A stretch of 64,000 nt of DNA from an uncultured Lactococcus sp. (GCF_934191625.1 NZ_CAKPUG010000002.1:62001-126000), one strand, 5' to 3'. Shown: positions 44,856-55,087, numbered from the stretch's first letter. Numbers and translations: made by a program. The notes: a model not told the origin generated them from the letters alone.

Positions 44856-45419
44856 ATGTCATTAATCGGAAAAGAAGTTGAACATTTCGTTACTGAAGCT
44901 TATCAAAATGGAAAGTTTTTGACAGTAAATTCAGATGATCTTAAAGGAAAATGGAATGTCATTGTCTTTTATCCTGCGGATTTCTCTTTTGTTTGTCCAA
45001 CTGAATTAGAAGATTTACAAGAGCAATATGATATTCTTAAGAACTTAGGTGTAGAGGTTTATTCATGTTCTACTGATACTCATTTTGTCCATGCTGCTTG
45101 GCATGAACACAGTGAAGCTATTGGAAAAGTTGAATATCCAATGCTTGCTGACCCTTCACAAAAGATTTCACGTATTTTTGATGTATTGGATGAAGAATCA
45201 GGTTTATCACAACGTGGTTCATTTATCATCGACCCAGATGGCATTGTACAGGCGGTAGAAATTACTGCAGATGGTATCGGTCGAGATGCAAGTCAATTAG
45301 TAGATAAAGTACGTGCTGCACAATATATCCGTAAAAATCCAGGTGAAGTTTGTCCAGCTAAATGGAAAGAAGATGCTGAAACTTTAACACCAGGTTTAGA
45401 TTTAGTAGGTAAAATTTAA
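44856..45419 (+). CDS. ahpC: Alkyl hydroperoxide reductase peroxiredoxin AhpC
   Basis: Reduces hydrogen peroxide and organic peroxides. 187-residue typical 2-Cys peroxiredoxin: peroxidatic Cys47 in [10 protein letters not shown] and resolving Cys166 in EVCPAKW. The AhpF reductase gene follows after 58 bp containing a hairpin. In a catalase-negative organism this pair is a main peroxide scavenger (inference). Confidence 0.97.
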   Translation: MSLIGKEVEHFVTEAYQNGKFLTVNSDDLKGKWNVIVFYPADFSFVCPTELEDLQEQYDILKNLGVEVYSCSTDTHFVHAAWHEHSEAIGKVEYPMLADPSQKISRIFDVLDEESGLSQRGSFIIDPDGIVQAVEITADGIGRDASQLVDKVRAAQYIRKNPGEVCPAKWKEDAETLTPGLDLVGKI

Positions 45420-45425
45420 TGTAAT

Positions 45426-45452
45426 AAGGCGAAGTAGATTACTCGCCTTTTT
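45426..45452 (+). terminator. Attenuating hairpin between ahpC and ahpF
   Basis: AAGGCGA (45426-45432) pairs with TCGCCTT (45443-45449) followed by TTT. Moderate strength; likely lets part of the transcripts continue into ahpF, giving more AhpC than AhpF. Confidence 0.65.
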
Positions 45453-45477
45453 AAGCTAAAAAGAATGGAAAGATAAA

Positions 45478-47007
45478 ATGTTAGAAGAAAATCTTAAAGC
45501 ACAACTTAAGCAATATTTAGAGCTTTTAGAAAATGATATCGCATTACGTGTCAAGGCAGATTCTGAAGATGCTAACGGGAAAAAAGTACGTGATTTTGTT
45601 AATGAGATTGCTGAAATGTCACCACGTATAAGTGTTGAAGAAGCTAAGTTAGTCAAAGCGCCTGGTTTTTCTGTCGTCCGTAAAGGAGAAATGAGAGGCA
45701 TTGCTTTTGCTGGTATTCCTTTAGGCCATGAATTTAATTCGCTTGTTTTGGCTCTTTTACAAGTAAGTGGTCGTGCACCGAAGATTGAAGAAGACCTCAA
45801 AAAGCGCATCCAAGCCATTGATAAGCCTTATCATTTTGAAACTTACGTAAGTTTGACTTGTCATAACTGTCCAGATGTTGTGCAAGCCTTGAATATCATG
45901 AGTGTTCTTAACGAAAACATTACACATACGATGATCGAGGGTGGCATGTTCCAAGATGAAGTCAAATCTCGTGGTGTAATGGCCGTGCCAACAGTTTTTG
46001 TTAACGGTGAGGAATTTTCAAGTGGGCGCATGAGTCTTGAAGAAATTTTGAATAAACTCGTAGGTCAAGCTGGAAGTGAAGAATTTGACGACAAAGACCC
46101 TTATGAGGTTCTTGTAGTTGGCGGCGGCCCAGCTGGTGCGAGTGCAGCAATTTATGCAGCACGCAAGGGCATACGCACAGGTGTTTTAGCAGAAAAATTC
46201 GGTGGACAACCATTAGAAACACTCGGTATTGAAAACTTGATTGGGACGACTTATACTGAAGGCCCTAAGTTGGCTGCCCAACTGGAAGAACATGTCAAAG
46301 CCTATCCAGCTGATATTATGAAAACGCAAAAAGCAGTGAAATTAGAGAAGAATGACCTGCTTGAAGTGACTTTGGAAAATGGTGCTGTCCTACAGTCTAA
46401 AACGGTTGTGCTATCAACGGGAGCACGTTGGCGTTCACTTGGAATTCCGGGTGAGGAAGAATTCAAAAATAAAGGAATAGCTTATTGTCCACATTGTGAT
46501 GGTCCGATCTTTGCAGGCCAAAAAATTGCCGTAGTTGGGGGAGGAAACTCGGGGATTGAAGCAGCCATCGATTTAGCTGGGGTAGTTGAACATGTGACTG
46601 TTTTAGAATTTTTACCAGAGCTTAAAGCGGATAAAGTTTTACAAGAAAAACTTTATTCATTGGATAATGTTACGGTTCTCACTAATGTAGAAACCAAGGC
46701 TATTCATGGTACAGATAAAGTAGAAAGCTTAGATTATGTCGAGCGTGATACTCAAAAAGAAATAAATCTCAAATTATCAGGTGTCTTTATCCTTATAGGT
46801 CTTGTGCCTAACACAGAGTGGCTTGAGGGAGTAGTGGAGCGTAACTCACGAGGTGAAATTATCGTTGATAAGCAAGGGGCCACTAATGTACCTGGTGTAT
46901 TTGCTGCAGGGGATTGTACAGATTCAGCTTATAAACAAATTGTAATTGCTATGGGAAGTGGTGCAACAGCGTCGTTAGGTGCATTCGACTACCTTATTCG
47001 CCATTAA
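45478..47007 (+). CDS. ahpF: Alkyl hydroperoxide reductase subunit F
   Basis: NADH-dependent flavoprotein that re-reduces AhpC. 509 residues: N-terminal tandem thioredoxin fold (about 1-200) with CHNC (C128, C131), then a thioredoxin-reductase-like part with FAD motif GGGPAGASAAIYAA, active-site CPHC (C337, C340), NAD motif GGGNSGIEAAID and the C-terminal FAD segment VFAAGDCTD. Follows ahpC on the same strand; its stop lies in a strong terminator. Confidence 0.97.
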   Translation: MLEENLKAQLKQYLELLENDIALRVKADSEDANGKKVRDFVNEIAEMSPRISVEEAKLVKAPGFSVVRKGEMRGIAFAGIPLGHEFNSLVLALLQVSGRAPKIEEDLKKRIQAIDKPYHFETYVSLTCHNCPDVVQALNIMSVLNENITHTMIEGGMFQDEVKSRGVMAVPTVFVNGEEFSSGRMSLEEILNKLVGQAGSEEFDDKDPYEVLVVGGGPAGASAAIYAARKGIRTGVLAEKFGGQPLETLGIENLIGTTYTEGPKLAAQLEEHVKAYPADIMKTQKAVKLEKNDLLEVTLENGAVLQSKTVVLSTGARWRSLGIPGEEEFKNKGIAYCPHCDGPIFAGQKIAVVGGGNSGIEAAIDLAGVVEHVTVLEFLPELKADKVLQEKLYSLDNVTVLTNVETKAIHGTDKVESLDYVERDTQKEINLKLSGVFILIGLVPNTEWLEGVVERNSRGEIIVDKQGATNVPGVFAAGDCTDSAYKQIVIAMGSGATASLGAFDYLIRH

Positions 47008-47052
47008 ATATTAAAAAGTCATCTTAAGTTTCTAGATGACTTTTTAATATTT
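47006..47052. terminator. Terminator after ahpF
   Basis: Perfect 19-bp stem (47006-47024 with 47034-47052), symmetrical A/T runs, overlapping the ahpF stop codon. Confidence 0.9.
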
Positions 47053-47131
47053 AATTTTGTGCGGAGTATCACGTACTAAAATTGTAGCTTTCGCAAAATG
47101 TTTTTGCTATAATATTAAAGTAAAAATTGTT

Positions 47132-47141
47132 TACAAATGTA
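47132..47141 (+). promoter_or_regulatory. cop box before the azoreductase gene
   Basis: TACAAATGTA, identical to the box before copB, including the two free centre bases. It lies about 20 bp after a TATAAT (47108-47113) and 29 bp before the start codon. Confidence 0.75.
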
Positions 47142-47170
47142 AATTACATGAAATCTTGGAGGATTTATTA

Positions 47171-47788
47171 ATGACTAAATTACTTGTTGTAAAAGGGCAT
47201 CCCTTGACTGCAGAAGACAGCTTCTCAATTAAAGGCTTAGATACTTTCGTGTCAGCCTATAAGACTGCAAATGCAGCTGATGAAGTAGAAGTACTCGATG
47301 TTTTCTCTGCCAATATTCCTGAAATTGATCAAGACATGGCTTCTGCCTTTATTGCGATGCAAAATGGTGTAGAATTTACTGCCTTGTCTGAATCACAACA
47401 AGATAAAGTTGCTCGTTTTGGTGCCTTTACAGAGCAATTTCTTTCAGCAGATAAAGTTGTCATTGCAAGCCCATTATGGAATCTTATGATTCCTGCTAGC
47501 CTTAAAAAATGGATTGACACTGTCAATGTAGCTGGTAAGACATTCCGTTATACAGCTGAAGGGCCCAAAGGTTTAGCAACAGATAAGAAAGTTATGCATT
47601 TGCAAGCAAGCGGTGGTATGTACAACGGTCAAGACACAGGTAGTCAATACATGAAAACTATTTTTGAATTCATTGGTACAGACTTCTCTGCACTTAGTGT
47701 TGAAGGTCATGCTTACCAACCGGAAAAAGCTGACGAATTCCTCGCTGAATTTCTTAGTAAAGTAGAAACAGCAGCACAAGAGTTTTAA
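47171..47788 (+). CDS. FMN-dependent NADH-azoreductase-like flavoprotein
   Basis: Two-electron reduction of quinones, azo or nitro compounds. 205 residues from the ATG at 47171, which has TTGGAGGATT upstream; a longer frame beginning 114 bp earlier covers the promoter and is rejected. Flavodoxin-like fold with [12 protein letters not shown] (phosphate loop), [19 protein letters not shown] and [19 protein letters not shown]. The cop box suggests induction by copper, comparable to the copper-induced nitroreductase of Lactococcus lactis. Confidence 0.88.
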   Translation: MTKLLVVKGHPLTAEDSFSIKGLDTFVSAYKTANAADEVEVLDVFSANIPEIDQDMASAFIAMQNGVEFTALSESQQDKVARFGAFTEQFLSADKVVIASPLWNLMIPASLKKWIDTVNVAGKTFRYTAEGPKGLATDKKVMHLQASGGMYNGQDTGSQYMKTIFEFIGTDFSALSVEGHAYQPEKADEFLAEFLSKVETAAQEF

Positions 47789-47898
47789 TTTCAGTAATTC
47801 TCGGATATCATTTGACCCATATTTATTTTTATATTAAAATTAAATAAGAAATAAATAAAAGAAAGAGCATTTTTTTGAAATGCTAGGGGAATAACCTT

Positions 47899-48456
47899 AT
47901 GATTAAATTTAGTATTCGTGCTGAAAATATAGAAATTACAGACTCAATTCGTTCATATATCGAGGATAAAATTGGCAAATTAAATAAATACTTTAATGAT
48001 GGACATGAAGTTACAGCCTATGTAAATCTTAAATCGTATTCAGATAAACGTAAGAAAGTCGAAGTGACTGTACCAGCTAAAAATGTAACATTAAGAGCTG
48101 AAAATACGGCTCTAGATATCCTTGCAGCTATTGACTTAGTGGAGGAAAAGTTAGAACGACAAATTCGCAAGTACAAAACGCGTGTAAATCGTAAATCAAA
48201 AATAAATGTTCCGACTGGTTTAGCCTTTAATGACGAATTTGCTCCTTTAGATGTCGCCGATGAGATTGAAGAAGACACTGTTAAAATAGTCCGTACTAAA
48301 CGCGTTGATCTTAAACCAATGGATGCAGAGGAAGCAGTCCTTCAGATGGATATGCTGGGACACGATTTTTATGTTTTCTTGGATGCCGATACTAATCATA
48401 CAAGTGTTGTTTATCGACGTGCCGATAAGAATATTGGTTTGATTGAAACAGATTAA
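47899..48456 (+). CDS. hpf: Long-form ribosome hibernation promoting factor
   Basis: Dimerises 70S ribosomes into inactive 100S particles in stationary phase. 185 residues: N-terminal S30AE/YfiA domain (1-100, IRAENIEITDSIRSYIEDKIGKL) joined by a linker to the C-terminal dimerisation domain (about 125-185, KPMDAEEAVLQMDMLGHDFYVF). This is the long HPF of Firmicutes. Monocistronic with its own terminator. Confidence 0.95.
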   Translation: MIKFSIRAENIEITDSIRSYIEDKIGKLNKYFNDGHEVTAYVNLKSYSDKRKKVEVTVPAKNVTLRAENTALDILAAIDLVEEKLERQIRKYKTRVNRKSKINVPTGLAFNDEFAPLDVADEIEEDTVKIVRTKRVDLKPMDAEEAVLQMDMLGHDFYVFLDADTNHTSVVYRRADKNIGLIETD

Positions 48457-48459
48457 AAC

Positions 48460-48488
48460 AAAAAAAGCTGGTGAAAACCAGTTTTTTT
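48460..48488. terminator. Terminator between convergent hpf and popT-type genes
   Basis: CTGGT, loop GAAA, ACCAG with A-run before and T-run after. Confidence 0.85.
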
Positions 48489-48505
48489 AATATTATGGTT
48501 AATCT

Positions 48506-49342
48506 TTATTTATATTTTTCTTCCAACTTACTCATCCAAAGTCCTAAGATTAGTCCAATTATAAAGAGTACAGCGCTCATAAAAAGGGTTGAAAGAGTTG
48601 CACCAGTATAACTGATTGCTTCGGCACTTTGTGTAGGCACTACAATCAGCAACGTACTTGAGAGGACTAAACCGATAATAAAGTTATAAACTTTAGAGTG
48701 GAAATTAATAAGAAGTTTCTCCATTAATTTTGAAAAACTTACCAGAGCAAATAATCCACCAATGGCAATAGGAAGAAATACTCCGAAAATGTCACGGTTT
48801 TTAAAGCCCTCAAGCATTGGAGAAAAGAGTCCTAGAATCAAAAGAAGGTTAGATGGACTAAGACCAGGGACCAAAACTCCTAGGGCAATTAGAATGCCTG
48901 CAAGGAAAAATCCGAAGAAGTTTGCTGGAACTGTCCCCGCAATAGCAGGTAACATATATAAAACAAGTGTTGATAAAACAAAGGTAAGGATTAAAGTAAA
49001 AGTATCGCTTTTATCACGACCCTTCTGACGTGTGCTTTCTTTAAAGAGGGAAGGAAGAGTCCCTAATATTGCACCTGCAAAGCCCCACAACACAATTATC
49101 TGATAATGCGCTAAAACCCACTCAAGTGGACGACTCAAGAGAACTAATCCTAAAATTCCTCCAATACCCACAGGAAGGAAAAAAAGAAAATTCTTCTTGA
49201 AATCCTGACGGATATGAGCTAGGAAATGAAGCATACGTTCATAAATCCCTAAAATAGCTGCCAGAACCCCGCCAGAGACACCAGGAAGGATGAAACCAAG
49301 AGCAATAATCATTCCTTTAACCAATCGAAAAATCCAGTTCAT
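48506..49342 (-). CDS. popT: DUF368 undecaprenyl-phosphate translocase (PopT type)
   Basis: 278-residue polytopic membrane protein of the DUF368 family, members of which were recently shown to return undecaprenyl phosphate to the inner leaflet. Two inverted repeats each carry a conserved proline/glycine loop: ALGFILPGVSGGVLAAILG near the N-terminus and LVPGLSPSNLLLILGLF midway. About eight hydrophobic segments. Acts in the same carrier-lipid cycle as uppP at 37333. Convergent with hpf, so transcribed from the busR side. Confidence 0.9.
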   Translation of the reverse strand: MNWIFRLVKGMIIALGFILPGVSGGVLAAILGIYERMLHFLAHIRQDFKKNFLFFLPVGIGGILGLVLLSRPLEWVLAHYQIIVLWGFAGAILGTLPSLFKESTRQKGRDKSDTFTLILTFVLSTLVLYMLPAIAGTVPANFFGFFLAGILIALGVLVPGLSPSNLLLILGLFSPMLEGFKNRDIFGVFLPIAIGGLFALVSFSKLMEKLLINFHSKVYNFIIGLVLSSTLLIVVPTQSAEAISYTGATLSTLFMSAVLFIIGLILGLWMSKLEEKYK

Positions 49343-49565
49343 ATTATCACTTTCTATTTTTAAACTTTTGCGACTATTATATCATAGATTACTTATATGA
49401 AACATATTTATAATACGAGTCGATAAAATACAAACTAAGATATATTTGAAATTTAATTCTTTAAAAATAATTTTACTATCTTTTTTGAGCTTTTTACATT
49501 AGAATAGAAGGCATAACATATTTTAATATGATAATAATATACCGATAAATAAAAAAGGAGAAAAA

Positions 49566-50186
49566 GTGAAAGAGGCGAAACAACCAAAATATCAGCAAAT
49601 CGCTATTTTAATTGCAGAAAATATTGTGCGGAATGAACTAAAAATTGGGCAAAAAATTTATGCCAGATCGACATTGGCGACCACTTTTGGTGTTTCTCCT
49701 GAAACTGCACGAAAAGCGGTGAGTATCCTTAGTGATTTAGGAATTGTAGATTCCATCCATGGTAGTGGAGTTGTTATTGCTTCACGACAAAAAGCTCAAG
49801 AATTTTTGACCCAACATCAAGAAGTAAAGTCGATTCAGGATTTACAAGACGATATTCTGAAAAGTGTTGCACGCCAGCAAAAAGAGCTTGCTAATTTCTC
49901 ATCTACTTTAGATAAACTCGTTGGGCAGACTGCACACTTTCAGAAATCCAATCCCTTGACTCCAATTGAACTTCAACTCAATGAACCTTCTGAAAATTTA
50001 GGTAAAACAATCGGAGAAATGAACTTGTGGCAAAATACAGGGGCCACTGTTATCGCTATCTTACAGAACGACGAATTAATTATTTCTCCCGGACCGTATG
50101 CTACTTTAAATCAATATGATACGCTATATTTTGTAGGCGGAGCTGACTCTTTGCAAATTATTCATAATTTCTTTTACAAAAGTTAA
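49566..50186 (+). CDS. busR: GntR/RCK_C regulator BusR
   Basis: Represses the betaine transporter genes when cyclic di-AMP is bound (known for lactococcal and streptococcal BusR). 206 residues: GntR winged helix (1-75, PKYQQIAILIAENIVRNELKIG and STLATTFGVSPETARKAV), a coiled-coil linker (about 85-125) and a TrkA-C/RCK_C ligand domain (about 130-206). GTG start after AAAAAGGAG. It precedes busAA-busAB; a matching long palindrome overlaps their promoter. Confidence 0.95.
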   Translation: MKEAKQPKYQQIAILIAENIVRNELKIGQKIYARSTLATTFGVSPETARKAVSILSDLGIVDSIHGSGVVIASRQKAQEFLTQHQEVKSIQDLQDDILKSVARQQKELANFSSTLDKLVGQTAHFQKSNPLTPIELQLNEPSENLGKTIGEMNLWQNTGATVIAILQNDELIISPGPYATLNQYDTLYFVGGADSLQIIHNFFYKS

Positions 50187-50197
50187 TTTAAGGGAAG

Positions 50198-50250
50198 AAA
50201 CACCCCATATATAGACAGTTTTTCTACTATGTCTATATGTGGGGTGTTTT
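50198..50250 (+). terminator. Terminator after busR
   Basis: Long stem AAACACCCCATATATAGACA with TGTCTATATGTGGGGTGTTT (imperfect by one position), T-run after. Confidence 0.85.
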
Positions 50251-50294
50251 CTTTAAAAATACGGTCATTTTAAGTTGATTGTAAGTTTACATAT

Positions 50295-50338
50295 TTGACA
50301 AAGTGACAATACATTGTTATCATTGTATGGTCACTTTG
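50295..50338 (+). promoter_or_regulatory. busAA-busAB promoter with BusR operator
   Basis: TTGACA (50295-50300), 17 bp, TATCAT (50318-50323). The inverted repeat CAAAGTGAC (50299-50307) and GTCACTTTG (50330-50338) straddles the -10 element, so a bound BusR tetramer would occlude the polymerase. The AGTGAC half-site matches what is known of BusR binding. Confidence 0.85.
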
Positions 50339-50390
50339 ATGGATATTAAATAAAAAAAATATTTAATTATTAAGAGTAAAGGAGAATATT

Positions 50391-51593
50391 TTGCCAGTAA
50401 AAATTAAAATTGAGCACTTGACCAAAATTTTTGGAAAACGTGTAAAAACTGCTTTGGCAATGGTCGAGCAGGGTGATTCGAAAAATGAAATTTTAAGAAA
50501 AACAGGTGCAAGCGTCGGTGTTTATGATGCTAACTTTGAAGTAAATGAAGGCGAAATTTTCGTTATTATGGGACTTTCTGGTTCAGGAAAGTCAACATTA
50601 TTACGTTTGCTTAATCGATTGATTGAACCGACAAGCGGTAAAATCTTTATTGACGGTGAAGATGTTGCGACTTTAAATAAAGAAGACTTGTTAAAAGTTC
50701 GTCGTAAAACGATGAGTATGGTTTTTCAAAATTTTGGTCTCTTCCCACATAGAACGATTCTTGAAAATACAGAATACGGTTTAGAAGTACAAAATGTACC
50801 AAAAGAAGAACGTCGCAAGCGTGCCGAAAAAGCTTTAGACAATGCTAACTTACTTGATTTTAAGAATCAATATCCAAACCAACTTTCTGGAGGAATGCAA
50901 CAACGTGTCGGCTTAGCACGTGCTTTAGCCAATGACCCTGAAATTCTTCTTATGGACGAAGCGTTCTCCGCTTTGGACCCATTGATACGTCGCGAAATGC
51001 AAGATGAGCTTCTAGAATTACAAGCTAAATTTCAAAAAACAATTATCTTCATTTCTCATGACCTGAATGAAGCATTGCGTATCGGTGACCGTATTGCAAT
51101 CATGAAAGATGGTAAAATCATGCAGATCGGTACCGGTGAAGAAATTCTTACTAATCCAGCGAATGATTATGTTAAAACTTTCGTGGAAGATGTCGATCGA
51201 GCAAAAGTTATTACAGCAGAGAATATTATGATTCCTGCATTGACAACTAACATTGACATTGACGGCCCAAGTGTTGCGCTGAAAAAGATGAAAACAGAAG
51301 AAGTAAGTTCTTTGATGGCTGTTGATAAAAAACGTCAATTTTATGGTGTAATTACCAGTGAAGCTGCAGTTCAAGCAAAACAAGCTAATAAATCTCTTCG
51401 AGAAGTTCTCATGACAGATGTTGGACAAGTCGGAAAAGAAACATTAGTAAGTGATATCTTACCTATCATATATGACTCTCCAACGCCAGTTGCCGTGGTA
51501 GATGATGAAGGATTCCTCAAAGGTATTCTTATCCGCGGACGAGTGCTTGAAGCTTTAGCAGATGTAGACGATGAGGAGGTACATAATGATTGA
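50391..51593 (+). CDS. busAA: Glycine betaine ABC transporter ATPase BusAA (OpuAA)
   Basis: Powers osmotically gated betaine uptake. 400 residues: ATPase domain with Walker [13 protein letters not shown], signature [12 protein letters not shown] and Walker [13 protein letters not shown], then a tandem CBS module (about 280-395) that senses ionic strength. TTG start after AAAGGAGAAT. It overlaps busAB by 8 bp. Expression is controlled by BusR. Confidence 0.96.
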   Translation: MPVKIKIEHLTKIFGKRVKTALAMVEQGDSKNEILRKTGASVGVYDANFEVNEGEIFVIMGLSGSGKSTLLRLLNRLIEPTSGKIFIDGEDVATLNKEDLLKVRRKTMSMVFQNFGLFPHRTILENTEYGLEVQNVPKEERRKRAEKALDNANLLDFKNQYPNQLSGGMQQRVGLARALANDPEILLMDEAFSALDPLIRREMQDELLELQAKFQKTIIFISHDLNEALRIGDRIAIMKDGKIMQIGTGEEILTNPANDYVKTFVEDVDRAKVITAENIMIPALTTNIDIDGPSVALKKMKTEEVSSLMAVDKKRQFYGVITSEAAVQAKQANKSLREVLMTDVGQVGKETLVSDILPIIYDSPTPVAVVDDEGFLKGILIRGRVLEALADVDDEEVHND

Positions 51594-53310
51594 GTTAGCA
51601 ATAGGTAAGATACCCTTAGCAGATTGGGTTTCAACTGCAACAGATTGGATTACTAGTAATTTAAGTGCTGGGTTTGATATTATTCAAAAAACCGGTACCG
51701 CGATTATGGATACAGTAACTGCAGGCCTTACAGCCGTACCGTTTTGGCTAATGATTATTGTTGTTACTTTTTTGGCAGTTTTAGTTTCAGGACGTAAAAT
51801 TGCCTTCCCTATCTTTACATTCTTAGGTTTAGTTCTTATTGCCAATCAAGGCTTATGGACTGACTTGATGAACACTGTAACATTGGTCTTGCTATCTAGT
51901 TTAGTTTCTATTATTATCGGTATTCCTTTAGGTATATGGATGGCTAAGTCCGAACTCGTTGCTAAGATTGTACAGCCTATCTTGGACTTCATGCAAACTA
52001 TGCCTGGTTTTGTTTACTTAATTCCTGCTGTAGCTTTCTTTGGTATCGGTGTCGTACCTGGCGTATTTGCCTCAGTTATCTTTGCTTTACCACCAACAGT
52101 TCGTATGACAAACTTGGGTATTCGCCAGGTTTCAACTGAATTGGTCGAAGCAGCAGATTCTTTTGGGTCAACACCAAGACAAAAGCTCTTTAAGTTAGAG
52201 TTTCCTTTAGCAAAAGGAACAATTTTAGCAGGTGTTAACCAAACAATTATGTTGGCACTTTCTATGGTGGTTATTGCTTCAATGATTGGTGCTCCTGGGC
52301 TTGGACGTGACGTCTTAGCAGCTGTTCAATCAGCAGATATCGGTAAAGGTTTTGTAAACGGAATTGCTTTAGTTATTTTGGCAATTATTATTGATCGTTT
52401 TACTCAAAAACTTAACGTAGCCCCTACTGAAAAGCAAGACAATCCGCAACTTAAAAAATGGAAGAAAAGAGGAGCACTTTTAGCTCTTATCATTCTCATC
52501 ATTGGTGGAATCTCTGGCGTTACGCTTAAGAAAACCGCAGCAGATAAAAATGTGGAACTAGTTTATATGAACTGGGATTCCGAAGTTGCATCTATTAATG
52601 TATTAAGTCAAGCTATGGAGCAACATGGATTTGATGTGAAGAAAACAGCATTAGATAATACAGTTGCTTGGCAAACGGTAGCTAATGGTCAAGCTGATGG
52701 TATGATTTCAGCTTGGTTGCCAAATACGCACGAAACACAATGGAAAAAGTTCAGCAAATCTGTTGAATTACTTGGTCCTAACCTTAATGGAGCAAAAGTT
52801 GGTCTTGTCGTTCCAAGCTACGTAAAAGCAAATTCTATTGAAGATTTGAAAGATCAAGCAGATAAATCAATCATCGGGATTGAACCTGGTGCAGGGGTTA
52901 TGGCTGCAACAGAAAAAGCTCTAAAAGATTATGATAACTTAAAAGATTGGAACTTAGTTCCCTCATCTTCAGGTGCAATGACTGTTGCCCTTGGTGAAGC
53001 TATCAAACAACATAAAGATATTGTAATCACAGGTTGGTCTCCGCACTGGATGTTTAACAAATATGATTTGAAATATTTAGAAGACCCTAAAAACTCAATG
53101 GGTAAAGCTGAAGATATCAATACAATTGTCCGTCAAGGACTTAAAGAAGACAATCCTGAAGCTTATAAAGTATTAGACAAGTTTAATTGGTCTCAAAAAG
53201 ATATGGAATCTGTAATGCTTGATATACAAAATGGTAAAACACCAGAACAGGCAGCAACTACATGGATTAAATCTCATAAAGAGCAAGTTGATAAATGGTT
53301 TGAAGATTAA
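51586..53310 (+). CDS. busAB: Glycine betaine ABC transporter permease fused to binding protein, BusAB
   Basis: 574 residues from the ATG at 51586 (GAGGAGGT upstream); a start 15 bp earlier lacks a ribosome site. The N-terminal amphipathic/anchor part and permease with the ABC loop [21 protein letters not shown] lead into a final membrane anchor (about 300-320). An extracellular OpuAC-type betaine-binding domain (about 325-574) follows, with the aromatic ligand cage region [11 protein letters not shown] and WSPHWMF. This fusion is the lactococcal OpuA architecture with two receptor domains per dimer. Confidence 0.96.
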   Translation: MIELAIGKIPLADWVSTATDWITSNLSAGFDIIQKTGTAIMDTVTAGLTAVPFWLMIIVVTFLAVLVSGRKIAFPIFTFLGLVLIANQGLWTDLMNTVTLVLLSSLVSIIIGIPLGIWMAKSELVAKIVQPILDFMQTMPGFVYLIPAVAFFGIGVVPGVFASVIFALPPTVRMTNLGIRQVSTELVEAADSFGSTPRQKLFKLEFPLAKGTILAGVNQTIMLALSMVVIASMIGAPGLGRDVLAAVQSADIGKGFVNGIALVILAIIIDRFTQKLNVAPTEKQDNPQLKKWKKRGALLALIILIIGGISGVTLKKTAADKNVELVYMNWDSEVASINVLSQAMEQHGFDVKKTALDNTVAWQTVANGQADGMISAWLPNTHETQWKKFSKSVELLGPNLNGAKVGLVVPSYVKANSIEDLKDQADKSIIGIEPGAGVMAATEKALKDYDNLKDWNLVPSSSGAMTVALGEAIKQHKDIVITGWSPHWMFNKYDLKYLEDPKNSMGKAEDINTIVRQGLKEDNPEAYKVLDKFNWSQKDMESVMLDIQNGKTPEQAATTWIKSHKEQVDKWFED

Positions 53311-53320
53311 TAAATTATTC

Positions 53321-53353
53321 AAAAAAGACTAAATGTAATGTTTAGTCTTTTTT
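53321..53353 (+). terminator. Terminator after busAB
   Basis: Perfect 13-bp stem AAAAAAGACTAAA with TTTAGTCTTTTTT, 7-nt loop. Confidence 0.9.
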
Positions 53354-53380
53354 TGAAGTATCCTAAAAAATAATTCGTAT

Positions 53381-53410
53381 TTTTACCGTGACAATGATAA
53401 TATGGTAAAA
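53381..53410. repeat. Inverted repeat in the aldB promoter region
   Basis: TTTTACC (53381-53387) and GGTAAAA (53404-53410) flank a possible -10, GATAAT (53396-53401). May be an operator for aldB. Confidence 0.4.
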
Positions 53411-53450
53411 TTAGGGTATTGAAAATTCCAAAACTTGAAAGGAAAGAAAA

Positions 53451-54149
53451 ATGAAATTATTTCAACATAACACCCTTGCAGCCTTGATGTCAGGACTTTA
53501 TGAAGGAACGTTAACGATCGGAGATCTCTTGAAAAAAGGCGACTTTGGTATCGGAACTTTATCAGGTATCAATGGTGAGTTGATTGTCCTCGATGGCAAA
53601 GCTTATATTGCAACAGGAGACAAAAAAGTACGTCAAGTAGATAATAATGAAACTGTCCCATATGCTGCCGTAACTCATCATGAGGGAGCACTTTTGTTCC
53701 AGCAAGAGGAAAAAATTTCTAGTGAAGAACTATTTGAAAAAATTGAAAACGAGTTTAATAGCGAAAATACCTTTTACACGATTAAAATGACTGGTGATTT
53801 TGATATGATGCATGTGCGTATGGCTCCAGGTGCAGCAGAAGGGGAGCCCTTTGCTAAAGTAGCAGAGAATCAACCAGAATATAAAGAAAAGCAAGTTAAG
53901 GGAACTATTGTGGGCTTTTGGACACCAGAAATGTTCCATGGTGTAAGTGTCGCTGGTTACCATCTGCATTTTCTTTCTGATTCATGCGATTTTGGAGGCC
54001 ATATTTTAGGATTTGCTGGCTTTTCCGGTAAAATAGAAATAGGTCAAGTAGATGCATTAGAGCAAAACTTCCCGACAAAATCTCAAAACTTCCTTCAAGC
54101 TAAATTTAACCTTGAACAACTTAGAAAAGATATTCAACAAGCGGAATAA
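53451..54149 (+). CDS. aldB: Alpha-acetolactate decarboxylase
   Basis: Converts acetolactate to acetoin. The 232-residue BudA/AldB family protein has the zinc-ligand segment AGYHLHFLSDSCDFGGHILG and the N-terminal LFQHNTLAALMSGLYEG. In lactococci it also diverts acetolactate from branched-chain amino acid synthesis. ATG after GAAAGGAAAG. Monocistronic here, 50 kb from als. Confidence 0.95.
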   Translation: MKLFQHNTLAALMSGLYEGTLTIGDLLKKGDFGIGTLSGINGELIVLDGKAYIATGDKKVRQVDNNETVPYAAVTHHEGALLFQQEEKISSEELFEKIENEFNSENTFYTIKMTGDFDMMHVRMAPGAAEGEPFAKVAENQPEYKEKQVKGTIVGFWTPEMFHGVSVAGYHLHFLSDSCDFGGHILGFAGFSGKIEIGQVDALEQNFPTKSQNFLQAKFNLEQLRKDIQQAE

Positions 54150-54175
54150 AAAAACTGCAGGAATGCAGTTTTTTT
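54148..54175 (+). terminator. Terminator after aldB
   Basis: AAAAAAACTGCA, GGAA loop, TGCAGTTTTTTT. Confidence 0.9.
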
Positions 54176-54235
54176 ATGTGAAAAGTTCCATTTTTTGCGT
54201 ATTAATTAATAAATATCACCAAAAATGGAGGATTT

Positions 54236-55087
54236 ATGATTAGAAACTTTGAAATTTTACGTCTTAAAAAAGCAGGAATGTCCAATCTAGGGATTTTGAA
54301 ACTTATTGACTATCAGAAGAGGCATGAAGCAAAGCTGACTTTACGACAGTTGGCACGGATCGCAGAAGTCAAAACCGTTCCTAATTTTATTGAGAATTAT
54401 AAGAGTCAGGATGTTAAAAGGCTACGCAAGCAATATAAGATCTTCCCTTCGTTTTCCATCTTAGATGAAATTTATCCCGAATGGCTGAAAGAAATGTATA
54501 ATCCTCCGTCCCTTCTTTTTTATCAAGGCAATTTAAAATTACTCAGCTACCCAAAACTTGGATTTGTCGGTAGTCGCGAAATGTCCAAGGAAGGGCCAAA
54601 AATAACTCATAAACTTATTGAAGAATTACAGCAAAACTTTGTAATTGTTAGCGGATTAGCACGTGGAGTTGACACTTCGAGCCATGTAGCAGCTGTAAAA
54701 CAAAAAACTCCCACTATTGCTGTTATTGGTAACGGCTTAGATATTAGCTACCCAAAAGAAAATCGTAAGTTACAAGAATATTTAGCAGTAAACGAGCTAG
54801 TCTTATCAGAATATTTGGCAGGTGAGCAACCTCTTAAGTTCCATTTTCCTGAGAGGAACAGAATAATTGCTGGTCTTTCTCGTGGAGTTGTTGTTGTAGA
54901 AGCAAAACAACGCAGTGGAAGTCTTATTACAAGTCGATTTGCATTAGAAGAAAATAGAGAAGTATTTGCTGTGCCTGGGGACATTTTGAATAGAAATTCT
55001 TCGGGCTGTAACCAATTGATTAAGCAAGGAGAGGCTAAATTGGTTACTCATGGGCAAGATATTTTGGATGAATTTTATTTATATTAA
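54236..55087 (+). CDS. dprA: DNA processing protein DprA
   Basis: Loads RecA on incoming single-stranded DNA during transformation. 283 residues: N-terminal SAM-like helical part and a Rossmann DprA domain (about 95-275) with GSREMSKEGP, IVSGLARGVDTSSHVAA, FPERNRIIAGLS and the GSLITSRFALEE loop. ATG after AAAAATGGAGGATTT. The upstream TGCGTATT (54196-54203) only loosely resembles the ComX box, so competence control is not shown. Confidence 0.95.
   Translation: MIRNFEILRLKKAGMSNLGILKLIDYQKRHEAKLTLRQLARIAEVKTVPNFIENYKSQDVKRLRKQYKIFPSFSILDEIYPEWLKEMYNPPSLLFYQGNLKLLSYPKLGFVGSREMSKEGPKITHKLIEELQQNFVIVSGLARGVDTSSHVAAVKQKTPTIAVIGNGLDISYPKENRKLQEYLAVNELVLSEYLAGEQPLKFHFPERNRIIAGLSRGVVVVEAKQRSGSLITSRFALEENREVFAVPGDILNRNSSGCNQLIKQGEAKLVTHGQDILDEFYLY

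Noticed and set aside
47057..47170. Longer azoreductase frame
   Set aside because: The extension covers the ahpF-distal promoter, TATAAT and the cop box; the flavodoxin fold starts at MTKLLVV after a strong GGAGG.
54196..54203. ComX (cin) box before dprA
   Set aside because: TGCGTATT matches the TACGAATA core at only about five positions, too weak to claim competence control.
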